From Sansalvadorimonas sp965221135 (GTDB lineage Bacteria; Pseudomonadota; Gammaproteobacteria; Pseudomonadales; Endozoicomonadaceae), in NCBI GenBank assembly GCA_965221135.1, contig CBDCRZ010000106.1:1178001-1242000 (forward strand): DNA of 64,000 nucleotides, written 5' to 3'. The notes beneath the pieces are model-generated. The model had not been told where the DNA came from. It searched no databases and saw nothing but the letters and a program-made list of their open reading frames with translations. Shown here piece after piece: positions 26,318 to 35,414 of this stretch; position 1 is the stretch's first letter, and every line of letters starts with the position of its first letter. The position numbers and the translations under genes are program-made.

Positions 26318-27319
26318 TTAGTGAATCGTCTTTATTTTGTTTGTTTGTTCATCTGAAAGAGGCTCTTCCAGAAAGTTTTTTCGTTGTAGTTTTCCCGTTC
26401 CTGCTGTTGTTTTACTGGCAGGGAACTGCGGGTCGGCAATGTCTGCGAGAGGGAAAAAATCCTGCAGCCCTTTATTGACTGTGATGCGCGTTGTGCGTGC
26501 CAGGTCAGCTGATTTCATTTGGCCAGCTTTGACTGGGGGGTGGTAGTGCAGATGTACATGGATGCTCTTTTCACCCAGCATCTGCCAGATATGAGGTACA
26601 AGGCTATCATCGCCTATAAATGGTGCTCTCGGGTGGGGATGCCCGCACTCACTGTAAGCTATGGTGATTGGTTGAATAACGACATCACTGGTAATGGCAC
26701 TTTCAAAAAGACGACTATGAAAGGGCAGTGTTTTGCTACCGTCCGATGTTGTTCCCTCAGGGAAAAACAGGATGCAGTTACCCTGACTCAGATAATTCGA
26801 GAGCTGTCGTGTGATAGAACGGCTGTCACCGGAACCACGGCGAATAAACAGGGTGCCTGTCACTCTTGCCAGCCAGCCAATAATAGGCCACTTACTGATC
26901 TCCGCTTTGGAGAGAAAGTGGAAGGGAACATTGGCCCCCAGAATAGGGATATCCATCCAGGAAATATGATTGCAGGCCATGAGTACAGTTCCTGTCCATG
27001 GGCCTCCTTTTCGATGGATTTTCATTCCGAACAACCGGCAGAGAACTCCCAGCCACCATTGCTTCAGGGACATACGCAGGTCGTTGATCCAGACAGGAGG
27101 CTGCCGTGAGAAGGTTGTCCAGGTCATTAACTGTAACCAGGCCGCAAGTACCAGCCCCAGAACAATCAATGCAACGACACCGAGACACCGTGTCAGTTGA
27201 CGTACCAGAACCACCAGATACATCTCTTTAGCCTGCTGATGGATGGAGCTACCCTCCAGGCTTTCCTCGAAGGGGGGCAGTGTTGTTTCCAGTGGCATTT
27301 CTTCTGCGGCTTCAGTCAT
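26318..27319 (-). CDS. olsA: Lyso-ornithine-lipid / acylglycerophosphate O-acyltransferase (PlsC family)
   Basis: A 333-residue membrane-associated acyltransferase. The catalytic H-x4-D is N-H118-ISWM-D123, and the acceptor motif FPEGTTSDG follows some 70 residues later. Two hydrophobic segments precede the domain. It lies 14 bp after the OlsB-like gene on the same strand. That pairing indicates the second step of ornithine-lipid synthesis, O-acylation of lyso-ornithine lipid at the inner membrane. By itself it could also be a PlsC-type enzyme of phospholipid synthesis. I took the ATG at 27317-27319; a TTG six codons upstream would overlap olsB. Confidence 0.82.
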   Translation of the reverse strand: MTEAAEEMPLETTLPPFEESLEGSSIHQQAKEMYLVVLVRQLTRCLGVVALIVLGLVLAAWLQLMTWTTFSRQPPVWINDLRMSLKQWWLGVLCRLFGMKIHRKGGPWTGTVLMACNHISWMDIPILGANVPFHFLSKAEISKWPIIGWLARVTGTLFIRRGSGDSRSITRQLSNYLSQGNCILFFPEGTTSDGSKTLPFHSRLFESAITSDVVIQPITIAYSECGHPHPRAPFIGDDSLVPHIWQMLGEKSIHVHLHYHPPVKAGQMKSADLARTTRITVNKGLQDFFPLADIADPQFPASKTTAGTGKLQRKNFLEEPLSDEQTNKIKTIH

Positions 27320-27333
27320 TACAGGTCTCTCAC

Positions 27334-28122
27334 TCAAGGCTTCCAGTTTTCCAGATGGAAACGTCGGGCATAACGGGGGGAGAGATTGAGCATATCCAGC
27401 AGGATAAATACGTCCGCACAGCCGAACTCCTTATCCCAGCAAGGTTCGCCGCAGACGCGGGCACCCAGACGCAGGTAAGTTTTCAACAGGGCAGGAACAC
27501 GGGCGACAACATTATCGGGCAGGGTGAGCTGCGGTACCGATGTTTTTGGGATGGCTTTGAGTTGGGAGTCATCCATGTATTTGTCACGGATGTCTTTCAT
27601 AATGGCTTCGGTCTGCACACCACCGTCATCCATGCTGATGCTGGCACAGCCAATCAGGAAGCGGTAAGAGTTTTCAGAGAGGAACCGTGCGAGGGTTTGC
27701 CACAGGGTAAAGATAGCGGCACCGTCACGGTACTGCTCCTTGATGCAGGTACGTCCCAGCTCCAGCGTACGCCCGGGCAGTTCGGTCAGACCTGGCAGAA
27801 AAAACTCACCCTGGCTGTAATAGTGACCGAGTAGACCGGCTTCCTCATCGCCCAACAGGCGTGTGGTTGCTATGGCTGCGCCAGTCGTATTGTCCCTGAC
27901 AATGAGATGCTTGCAGTGGGCGTCAAACAGGTCGGTATCCTGCTCGGCATGTTCCGGATTCATGTTATCTACAGCTTTGGAAGAGCCGCCAAGGTTGGCG
28001 TTAAAGGTGCTGGAGAATACTTCGTAGCGTAACTGAAAGATATCGAGCATATCCTGCTCGGTGGTCGCGAAGCCTGCTACCAGGCCTCCCTCAGCTTTCT
28101 CAGCTCGGCGTGCGGAGTCCAT
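27334..28122 (-). CDS. olsB: Ornithine-acyl-ACP N-acyltransferase OlsB-like (GNAT fold)
   Basis: A 262-residue protein of the OlsB/'putative hemolysin' GNAT family. Typical segments are LRYEVF near residue 32, the DxFD..C.H segment, TTRLL, the ELGR(T/S)C acyl-binding strand and FLIGCASISMDD. It transfers a 3-hydroxyacyl chain from ACP to ornithine, the first step in phosphate-free ornithine lipids. An AGGATGATTT leader supports the start. The downstream acyltransferase makes this a two-gene operon. Confidence 0.82.
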   Translation of the reverse strand: MDSARRAEKAEGGLVAGFATTEQDMLDIFQLRYEVFSSTFNANLGGSSKAVDNMNPEHAEQDTDLFDAHCKHLIVRDNTTGAAIATTRLLGDEEAGLLGHYYSQGEFFLPGLTELPGRTLELGRTCIKEQYRDGAAIFTLWQTLARFLSENSYRFLIGCASISMDDGGVQTEAIMKDIRDKYMDDSQLKAIPKTSVPQLTLPDNVVARVPALLKTYLRLGARVCGEPCWDKEFGCADVFILLDMLNLSPRYARRFHLENWKP

Positions 28123-28261
28123 AAATCATCCTGAAAATGTCTTTGTGATGATTTCAGCTTATGAAAGCAGGGTGACAGATGGGTGACAGGAGTATGAAGG
28201 ATATGTGAACGCCCACTTCTGCCTGTTGACGCGGCCTCAGTGGGCAGTGGGGGGTAAAGCA

Positions 28262-29689
28262 TCAAACCCTCGTATCCATCGGCTCAATGAAATAATGATC
28301 TTCATCGTCCAGGGGCGGTGTAGCAGACGCCTGATCCGCACCCTCCAGGTACAAGCCGCCATCGGCCCAGATTACGCGGTGCTTTTCTGCGTAACTGTGG
28401 GTGATATCAGTCAGCCTCTTCGACTTCTCTGTGTATACAGTAAGAGTCTGCATTTTAAGAAAATCCATACCACCAACCTTTTTCTGGAAGCGCGCATCAA
28501 ATTCTTTTGTAAAAGCTCGGGCCAGTTGCGCAATCAGGAAATCTTTAAAGACTTCATCAGCGATGTGAATATTCTTTGCTCCCAGCGCCCTTTTGATCAG
28601 TGGTATATCAGCATCCACAACACGGGCAAGAAGAGCGTGAAATGGGCAGGTCTGGTACTCGAAGGGGACTCCGGTCAGCATGGCATTAAAGAATTTGAAA
28701 GCTTTGCTTTTCATGCTGTCGAGTAGCTCGTCTGCGCCACCGCCCAGTACTTGAGACACCATAGGTTTAGCGCGGATCTGCATGGTTTGAGTTACAAAAC
28801 CTGTTGGGTCTGACAGGGGGGTTGCGAACTGAAACTCATTCAGGAACTGGTCTTCAATCATTTCGATTGTCTGGTTAAAAATGCGTACTGATGCCTTGCC
28901 CTGTTGCTGTCTTGTAAGCTGATCTCCTCCCTGGAGTGCAACATACTCATCAGTGATTGTTTTGAGATTGCTACTGATCGAAAAATCTGACAGTGCACTT
29001 GTAACAATCCCTTCACGCCTCTCCACTTTATCAGTGTTGTAAACCACAGCCGCATCAGAGTGCCGCTGGCACCATATAGTCATGTAATTCATAGCGTCAT
29101 CCCCAGCCTTTTGAGAGCTGTGTGCATGGATCTTTTCGACAAAACTGGGGGCAACGATACCTGCCAGCAATTGCTGGAAAGCCCAGTAATGAGCGCCAAT
29201 TTTATTCTGGTTTTTTGCCGAGGTGACCAAAAAATCAAGAATTTTCTCCACTGGTAGACTGGCTTCCCTGCCTGCCTCAATCAGCTTCTGGAGAATCTCG
29301 GGGGCTAAAGGCTTGTTTTGATCATCAGCCCCCAGGTTTTGGATATCCTGAATGACTTGCTGCAATGTGGCGGTGAAAGAGGTCTGTGTTACTTGCCCAC
29401 GTAATGGGAACAGTGCATCGCTATCCTGTGTCGCTAACAACGGTTTTACAAGGGAAAACTGGGTAGAGGGCAGCGCACTAAATCTCACTGCAGGAGGAAG
29501 GGTTCCACTGGCCAGTCTATCAACAGCCGGACTACTGACAGACGCCTTCCTGCCAAAAAAATTCTTCTTACCACTCTTTTTTCGGCCAGCGCCAGTAGGT
29601 GTGGGAGCAGCAAGAGCTGCATCTGGTCTGCTTCTCTTTTCCCGGGGAGGCGGAAATGGCGAATTTGTAGGGGGGGCCTTATGAAACAT
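28262..29689 (-). CDS. Hypothetical protein with basic, Pro-rich N-terminus (475 aa)
   Basis: I do not recognise a family. Residues 1-~75 are disordered-looking, with two basic clusters (REKRSRPD and GRKKSGKKNFFGRK) that resemble bipartite nuclear-localisation signals. The rest is helical and mixed, without signal peptide or membrane segments. The ribosome-binding site GGAG lies six bases before ATG. It is monocistronic by spacing. Effector-like composition is the only hint of function. Confidence 0.72.
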   Translation of the reverse strand: MFHKAPPTNSPFPPPREKRSRPDAALAAPTPTGAGRKKSGKKNFFGRKASVSSPAVDRLASGTLPPAVRFSALPSTQFSLVKPLLATQDSDALFPLRGQVTQTSFTATLQQVIQDIQNLGADDQNKPLAPEILQKLIEAGREASLPVEKILDFLVTSAKNQNKIGAHYWAFQQLLAGIVAPSFVEKIHAHSSQKAGDDAMNYMTIWCQRHSDAAVVYNTDKVERREGIVTSALSDFSISSNLKTITDEYVALQGGDQLTRQQQGKASVRIFNQTIEMIEDQFLNEFQFATPLSDPTGFVTQTMQIRAKPMVSQVLGGGADELLDSMKSKAFKFFNAMLTGVPFEYQTCPFHALLARVVDADIPLIKRALGAKNIHIADEVFKDFLIAQLARAFTKEFDARFQKKVGGMDFLKMQTLTVYTEKSKRLTDITHSYAEKHRVIWADGGLYLEGADQASATPPLDDEDHYFIEPMDTRV

Positions 29690-30033
29690 AATGTACTCCG
29701 GTGTTTGCAGCGTTTTTGGAAACTCGTTTGTTGTGGTGTCAGACAGGGATCATCAAAAAATTGTTCACTTTCCACATAACCAACCTGACAGAGACGCTGA
29801 TGTTTCAAAGTGACGGGTAGCATAAACAAGAAAGGGTTCAGCCTGAGCGAGCGCGTAAGACTCATTAATAACATCGTTGCTTTGAGCAACTACCACGTTG
29901 ACTCCCTGCGCCTTGATAATCAAAAGCCCTGTTGGCTATTTCTCTTTGACGAATCATTCCTTTAATGGGGGATGCTGCGTGGCTCACCAATGTTTGGACG
30001 ACTACCCTTGCCCCGCAAACGGGGGAAGGGTTT
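29690..30033. other. Divergent intergenic region, no gene seen
   Basis: A spacer between two divergent genes, presumably with both promoters. Frames on either strand are short or overlap the neighbouring starts, with no recognisable product. Confidence 0.5.
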
Positions 30034-31158
30034 ATGGCTGGGTGTGATTATTTATTCAGGTCGGTGAAAGTGGCTTGTTTTGTCAGCCTGGGCTTCTGGT
30101 GTGTATCTGCCAGGGCTGGTGTGCTGATGGAAGGACAGAGTGCAAATTGTAATTTTCCCCAGGGGCTTTATAACGCCAGCAACCTTGGTGGCGGGAATGG
30201 CTTCTTAACGCTGGCGGCAACCTCGTCCGGTGAATTCAAGGGCGTGTATCGGGTTATGAGCGGAGAGGGGCAGGGGCAGAGTATTATCTACCACTGGCTG
30301 GATACTCAGACAGCTCATATTGCCTGCCAGGGGGATACCCTGACATTTGTAACTGATCAGGATTCGCCTTATAGAGTGAATCTGACCCTGAGCTGGAACC
30401 GGGCCTTGAATAGTCTGGAGATTAATGGCGTTTATACAGGCGTACCTTCTCTACCTCGTAAATGGACCAAATATGGTTTGTCTTGGCTGGCGCTGGGTTC
30501 TGCAGTGTATTTTGGTGTTTTGAGTTTTAAGCACTGGCAGCATCTCAAAGGGTTTGGCAAAGCTTCTCAGAATGCTGGTTTGTCTGCCTTCCCCGGCACA
30601 CTTAAAAGAGTAATGCAGGGCCAGATGCATGATCTGGCTTTACCGGGGCTTCTGGGCAGCTGCGCTCTGGTTGTTAATTCCGCAATCAGTTGGTTGAGCT
30701 GGTACAGTTTGACGGGGCATGGAATTCGTCTGGTCAGTGTTAAGCAGGAGGATGCCTGTCAGATTCCTCCCGGTGTGTACCGGGGAGAGTGGTTTGAGGA
30801 GGGGCGTGGAACTCTGGAACTGGTTATCCCGGTTGGTCAGACCAGTACCAGAGCCGAGGTGAAAACAGTTATAGGTGGTTATCAGACATCCTATTTGCTC
30901 GAGCCCTGGCGGTTCGAGTGCCATGGCATGGAATTATTGCTGGACTGGGAGCTGTCTGTGCCCTCATCCCAGGGGACTGTGATTGCTCATTATGATCGTG
31001 ACAGACAGCGTATGATTGGCATGGGCAAGGTTGCTGCCACAGGAGTCTCTCGATTCACTCGCCAACGAATGATCTTGAATGAGTTTATTGTCGATGATCT
31101 TCCCCTGACTGCAGATGATGAGGCAGAGGCATTTTACGATGGCACCTGCTCTTTGTAG
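30034..31158 (+). CDS. Membrane-associated hypothetical protein with two related extracytoplasmic domains (374 aa)
   Basis: The ATG at 30034 follows GGGGGAAGGG. A signal sequence (residues ~8-29, ending ARA) is followed by domain A (~30-140; CNFPQGLYNAS...), two hydrophobic helices (~150-170 and ~205-235), and domain B (~245-374; CQIPPGVYRGEW...). Both domains open with C-x2-P-x-G-x-Y and contain a later Cys (HIACQGDTL; RFECHGMEL), so they look like an internal duplication with one disulfide each. Family unknown. Its stop is immediately next to the stop of rlmJ on the other strand. Confidence 0.75.
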   Translation: MAGCDYLFRSVKVACFVSLGFWCVSARAGVLMEGQSANCNFPQGLYNASNLGGGNGFLTLAATSSGEFKGVYRVMSGEGQGQSIIYHWLDTQTAHIACQGDTLTFVTDQDSPYRVNLTLSWNRALNSLEINGVYTGVPSLPRKWTKYGLSWLALGSAVYFGVLSFKHWQHLKGFGKASQNAGLSAFPGTLKRVMQGQMHDLALPGLLGSCALVVNSAISWLSWYSLTGHGIRLVSVKQEDACQIPPGVYRGEWFEEGRGTLELVIPVGQTSTRAEVKTVIGGYQTSYLLEPWRFECHGMELLLDWELSVPSSQGTVIAHYDRDRQRMIGMGKVAATGVSRFTRQRMILNEFIVDDLPLTADDEAEAFYDGTCSL

Positions 31159-32001
31159 TCAGTCCAGGCCGTGGGTTTTCAGTGTGAAGCCCGCATCCGG
31201 GTTTTGTGCCAGCAGTTTCACCAGGGCGGGCATGGCTTCCTTCAGCTGTGTCTCCAGCATCCAGGGCGGGTTGATGATAAACATACCGCTGCCAAACATG
31301 CCTTCGGTGTTGTTGCCCCGTACCATCAGGTTTACATGCAGCCACCTGTCAGCTCCACAGCGTTCCAGCTTATGGGGGAACATGCGTGAATGCTCGCTGT
31401 TGATCATTGGATACCAGACCGCATACACGCCCGTAGCAAATCGCTGAAGTGAACTCTTCAGGGATTTGATGACTGTGGCGTAGTCATCTTTCACTTCATA
31501 GGGTGGGTCGATCAGCACCAGTGCCCGTCGTTCAGCCGGGGGGAGTAACCCTTTCAGACCGGAAAAACCGTCGCCCTGGCTGACTTTGACCCGACGATCA
31601 TTTTGAAAGTTTCTAGCCAGCTCACGGCTGTCAGCCGGGTGCAGTTCAAACAACTGCAGGGAGTCATAGGGGCGAAACAGCTCTGTTGCGATAGACGGTG
31701 AACCCGGGTAGTGCTCAAGGCTGGATTTCCCACGATTAAAGGCCTTCACTGCCTCCATGTAGGGTTCCATACATTCTGGCAGGTTAGAGTTGTTCCACAG
31801 CGGACCGATGCCTTCCTGCCACTCATTGGTTTTCTGGGACTGGGCGCTGTTCAGGGCATAGCCGCCAGTTGCAGAGTGGGTATCAATATAACGAACAGGC
31901 TTGTCTTTTTTGATCAGGTGTTCGATGACAAGGGACTGCACCAGATGTTTTAAAACATCGGCATGGTTGCCTGCGTGGAAGCCGTGTCGGTAGCTGAGCA
32001 T
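31159..32001 (-). CDS. rlmJ: 23S rRNA (adenine-2030 N6)-methyltransferase RlmJ
   Basis: A 280-residue protein. The N-terminal motif LSYRHGFHAGNHADVLKH is diagnostic, followed by the SAM-binding strand YIDTHSATGGY and the catalytic DPPYE near residue 163. It methylates A2030 of 23S rRNA during ribosome assembly. Single gene, converging with the membrane protein without any gap. Confidence 0.96.
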   Translation of the reverse strand: MLSYRHGFHAGNHADVLKHLVQSLVIEHLIKKDKPVRYIDTHSATGGYALNSAQSQKTNEWQEGIGPLWNNSNLPECMEPYMEAVKAFNRGKSSLEHYPGSPSIATELFRPYDSLQLFELHPADSRELARNFQNDRRVKVSQGDGFSGLKGLLPPAERRALVLIDPPYEVKDDYATVIKSLKSSLQRFATGVYAVWYPMINSEHSRMFPHKLERCGADRWLHVNLMVRGNNTEGMFGSGMFIINPPWMLETQLKEAMPALVKLLAQNPDAGFTLKTHGLD

Positions 32002-32153
32002 GGGGCCGCTCTAAGTGGTCAATAAAATTTGGGGTGAATATACAGTGTCCGGGCTGCTTTTCCGAGCAGTGCCTTGCCTGCCAGCTCAACTATTTAAAGC
32101 ACTCTATGAGGCCGGTCAGGCGATACCTGCCAGCCTTATAGAATGGAGATTGC

Positions 32154-32768
32154 CTACTTTCCTGAGAGCATAGCGGCTTTCAGTTTTGCATCTGCAGGTT
32201 TTTTACCCAGCCAGATACCAAACAAAGCTTTGCGAAAGTCATCGCCCTTAACCGTGGCGGCGACCTGGCCATTACGATAAGCCGTGACACCGATACCCGG
32301 TTGGCTCAACAGTGTGAAGGTTTCTCCCTTTTTGATTTCGGAGTGAGTAAAGACGGAGAGAAACTTGGTGATCCGTTCTTCCAGAGGTTGTGTTTTTCCG
32401 CCAGTCGACTCCTCAAAGCCTTCCTGGACCGTGGAAACCATGCGGTCTGAGGTTATCAGCCCGGAGAGAATATCCAGGCGTACAGCAGCAATATTCGGCC
32501 CGCTTAATATGTCAGCAGCGCTGGTGGCTGGCTTGGAGGTGTACAAAGAGCCGACATAGAGATCTATAAAGAACTTGGTACGGATGCCTGCGCCATTAAG
32601 CTTCAGGGTTTTGCCCTGCTCCACAATAGCGGGTTTCAGGGATACACCAGCTATCTCGTGAGCGGCAGCTTGAGCTGGGATGGTGATTAGCCCGATGAAA
32701 AGCGTGACGATAGAAAGCAGTTGAAGCATCAAGGTACGAGGCATGGTTATGGGGTTGAAGGTCTTCAT
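32154..32768 (-). CDS. Chalcone-isomerase-like periplasmic protein
   Basis: A 204-residue protein with a signal peptide (to AQAAA, near residue 37). The body matches the bacterial chalcone-isomerase-like fold: LKLNGAGIRTKFFIDLYVGSLY, then a segment with the conserved Arg (RLDILSGLITSDRM) and the C-terminal LFGIWLG. Bacterial members are periplasmic, lack the plant catalytic set and have no agreed function. TTGGAG before ATG supports the start. Confidence 0.85.
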   Translation of the reverse strand: MKTFNPITMPRTLMLQLLSIVTLFIGLITIPAQAAAHEIAGVSLKPAIVEQGKTLKLNGAGIRTKFFIDLYVGSLYTSKPATSAADILSGPNIAAVRLDILSGLITSDRMVSTVQEGFEESTGGKTQPLEERITKFLSVFTHSEIKKGETFTLLSQPGIGVTAYRNGQVAATVKGDDFRKALFGIWLGKKPADAKLKAAMLSGK

Positions 32769-32978
32769 AAATACTCCAATACAAAATCCACAAAGGGTTG
32801 GATGGCTCTCAGTAGGGGCTCTCAGTAGGGGCTCTCAATATGCACACTGGGATATACACAGGTGACGGCAATAGTAGCAGTTCCCCGGAGCCGTTAGTCT
32901 GAGCCTTGTTCCATCCTTATGGATATGAACGCATGGCCGACATGGAGCTTATCAGAACCACAATAAGGAACCTCTCTT

Positions 32979-34454
32979 ATGTCCCGGGTATCAGGCCTTT
33001 ACAGTGCGCTCTCTACGCTGGCACTTCTTCCACTCTCTATTCATCTGGCGGCTGCGCCGCTTCCCACGCCTGCTGAGGCTAAGCCTGTTCCGGCGACATG
33101 TATGAACTTTAAAGAGGAGGGCTGGAGCTTTCACCGGAATTCAAAGGCCAAAGGCTGGCCGAGGGTTTCCAGAGGGGTTCTCAAACTTCTGCCAGACAAT
33201 CGTTATGGTGCAGGTGTTGCTGCGGTTCTGAAGAGCCAGATGCAGCCTCCCTATGAAGTGACATTCGAATTCAGAACCTATGACGATGATGGTGGTCCGG
33301 GGCTGATATGGAACTCGGCCGATGGTGTGAGTTTCTTTTTCTTAAAAGACGGTGATGCTTATAGAACCCCTCCTCCAGGTGGAGATCTGGGCTTTGCCCG
33401 TGAAGGCGGAGGCTATGCGGTTATGCTGTCGACCCATGGCCAGCGTCAGGCCAGACTGCGTTCGGCAGATGGTATTACTTTCGCCAGCATGCCATTCCGG
33501 AGTGCCTATACCCATGGCAAGTGGGTACCTGTGAGAATTCAGGTAGGGGATGAGCGGGTGGAAGCCTGGAGTGGTCAGCGTCGGTTACTCAGTGTTTCCC
33601 TCAATTATGATACTCAATATTCGGATATTGGCTTTAGTGCCGGTACCGGTGCTGCTGACAGTGAACATCAGGTTCGTAATTTCTGTATTCGCTCACTGGG
33701 TGAGCCAGTCGTCCAGGAACCAGTTGTCGAGCCGCCAGTTATCGAGCCGCCAGTTATCGAACAACCACCTGAGTTTTCTACACAGGTTGAGACTCAGCTT
33801 CCAGCTCCGCAGGAGCAATCGCTCCCTCAACCTCTAGAGCAGGTTCCGTTACCAACACCGTCAGCTTCTCTGCCTGACACTACTACTCAGGTTGAACCTC
33901 AGCCTTCAGCGCCAGCGACGATTCCTGAGGAGCAAACAATTCCTCAACCGGTAGAGCAGGTTCCGGTGCAGACACCGCCAGCATCTCTGCCTGATATTAC
34001 TACTCAGGTTGAGCCGCAGCCTCCAGCTCCAGCGACGGTTCCTGAGGAGCAAACAATTCCTCAACCGGTAGAGCAGGTTCCGGTGCAGACACTGCCGGCA
34101 TCTCTGCCTGATATTACTACTCAGGTTGAGCCGCAGCCTCCAGCTCCAGCGACGGTTCCTGAGGAGCAAACAATTCCTCAACCGGTAGAGCAGGTTCCAG
34201 TGACAACGGGTACTGGAATTATTGATGAGCAGCCAGAGCCGGAGGTTTTGTCTTCAGATATTCAGGCTACCGAGCCGGATGCAGTGGAAGAGAATGCTGA
34301 AACGCAAACACCTGAGGTGAACACTCAGCCGCTTGAAACAGGAAATGACGCAACTCCTGTTGCCAGTGATGACGTGGAAAATAACACTGTTGACGATGTA
34401 GGGGATACTCCAGTACAGGATTTTGGGAACGAAGTGACAGACGACGCGCAGTAA
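32979..34454 (+). CDS. Secreted L-type-lectin-like protein with Pro/Glu-rich repeat tail (491 aa)
   Basis: Signal peptide at residues 1-~26 (LAAAPLP). Residues ~40-245 form a concanavalin-like beta sandwich. Typical features are VTFEFRTYDDDGGPGLIW, ADGVSFFFL, GGDLGFAREGGGYAVML and two cysteines bracketing the domain. From ~248 to ~410 the chain is a Pro/Glu/Gln-rich stalk built from 39-residue repeats plus short PVIEPP units, then an acidic C-terminus. There is no LPXTG or membrane anchor. A carbohydrate-binding adhesin or secreted lectin is the best reading. Binding residues are not assignable from the sequence alone. Confidence 0.75.
   Translation: MSRVSGLYSALSTLALLPLSIHLAAAPLPTPAEAKPVPATCMNFKEEGWSFHRNSKAKGWPRVSRGVLKLLPDNRYGAGVAAVLKSQMQPPYEVTFEFRTYDDDGGPGLIWNSADGVSFFFLKDGDAYRTPPPGGDLGFAREGGGYAVMLSTHGQRQARLRSADGITFASMPFRSAYTHGKWVPVRIQVGDERVEAWSGQRRLLSVSLNYDTQYSDIGFSAGTGAADSEHQVRNFCIRSLGEPVVQEPVVEPPVIEPPVIEQPPEFSTQVETQLPAPQEQSLPQPLEQVPLPTPSASLPDTTTQVEPQPSAPATIPEEQTIPQPVEQVPVQTPPASLPDITTQVEPQPPAPATVPEEQTIPQPVEQVPVQTLPASLPDITTQVEPQPPAPATVPEEQTIPQPVEQVPVTTGTGIIDEQPEPEVLSSDIQATEPDAVEENAETQTPEVNTQPLETGNDATPVASDDVENNTVDDVGDTPVQDFGNEVTDDAQ
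33788..34204 (+). repeat. 117-bp tandem repeats in the lectin-like gene
   Basis: Units begin at 33894, 34011 and 34128 (period 117 bp, 39 codons), with a degenerate unit before 33894 and a partial last unit. Units 2 and 3 are almost identical. Upstream at 33731-33763, an 18-bp unit (GAGCCGCCAGTTATC...) is repeated. Confidence 0.9.
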
Positions 34455-34490
34455 GGCACTTATAGAAAATTTCTGTACCGAAAGAAAATG

Positions 34491-34519
34491 ATCCCTGGCC
34501 TTGCTGCCGGGGATTTTTT
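34491..34519 (+). terminator. Rho-independent terminator after the lectin-like gene
   Basis: A 9-bp stem ATCCCTGGC/GCCGGGGAT, loop CTTGCT, then T6. Confidence 0.9.
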
Positions 34520-34579
34520 AAAGTCCGGTAAAAAATCAGCTATCTTCAATACTCCTTAACACTGATTGGATATTTCCCG

Positions 34580-35110
34580 ATGAAGACACGTCAAGGCAAC
34601 TGTTTTCTGGGTATGGCAGCAGGTGCGCTGTTGCTTGGTTCAACCCTGTCGTCTGTTGTTTTCGCAGCTGATGCAGATACTTATAACGGCACTATCTCTT
34701 TTAAAAACCTGACCGGGGTCAGCCTGAGTGTCCCTGGCTGTCATGCGATCTCCCGGGATGATAATTCCTGTACGCCGGAGGTAGGTTCTGTCGTGTCCGG
34801 AGCAACGGGGTTAGCAGCTAAGATGAAAAGCCATGAGCACTCCCCTGAGGGAACACTCACGGTTCTGGCACAGGATGTTGCCGGTCATAATTTGCTTTCG
34901 TACAAATTTGATAAAAACCAGGGGGATTCAAATCTGGTTTTTACGAAAACCGCAGAAGGTCCGGCAACGCTGGCAATAGACAGTGATCAGTGTACAGAGT
35001 CACCAGATCAGACAGGGGTTTTGAAGTGTTGTACTTTTAAACATAAGAAACATCACTTCCATCATGAATACACCTATACCTGTGAGCTTCCAGTAGTGCC
35101 GGTTAATTAG
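34580..35110 (+). CDS. Small secreted Cys/His-containing hypothetical protein (176 aa)
   Basis: A signal peptide (residues 1-~30, ending VFA) is followed by a beta-rich mature domain. Five to six cysteines and a His-rich stretch (FKHKKHHFHHEY) near the C-terminus could bind metal. No family recognised. It stands between two terminators and is probably its own transcript. Confidence 0.72.
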   Translation: MKTRQGNCFLGMAAGALLLGSTLSSVVFAADADTYNGTISFKNLTGVSLSVPGCHAISRDDNSCTPEVGSVVSGATGLAAKMKSHEHSPEGTLTVLAQDVAGHNLLSYKFDKNQGDSNLVFTKTAEGPATLAIDSDQCTESPDQTGVLKCCTFKHKKHHFHHEYTYTCELPVVPVN

Positions 35111-35414
35111 GTGTTGCAGGTTTCCATTTGAAGTTATTTATAAGCCAGACACTGGAGCGTCTGACGATCACAGAAAAATACGGATAAAAGTATTCATGAA
35201 ACTGTCTTCCGAATAGCAAAAGGGTTTTGCGAACTCAACGAAAAGAACTTAGATGATAGTTAAAAAAACGGCTTCCTCTTTTCAAAGGAGGCCGTTTAGG
35301 AGCTAACGGTCAGGTGATGTTTTACAGAGCCTTAGTTGTAGGTTTTGGTGTCACTCAGGAAGGTGCCATCCCTATCGACAGCAATCAATTTTAAGGCCGT
35401 CTGTGAAGTGTCGG
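35111..35414. other. Intergenic region between convergent genes
   Basis: Holds the minus-strand terminator described separately. I see no gene in the remainder. Confidence 0.6.
35262..35297 (-). terminator. Terminator of the minus-strand membrane-protein gene
   Basis: Stem AAACGGC...TTCCT/AGGAG...GCCGTTT. On the minus strand it is followed by a run of seven Ts. Confidence 0.8.
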
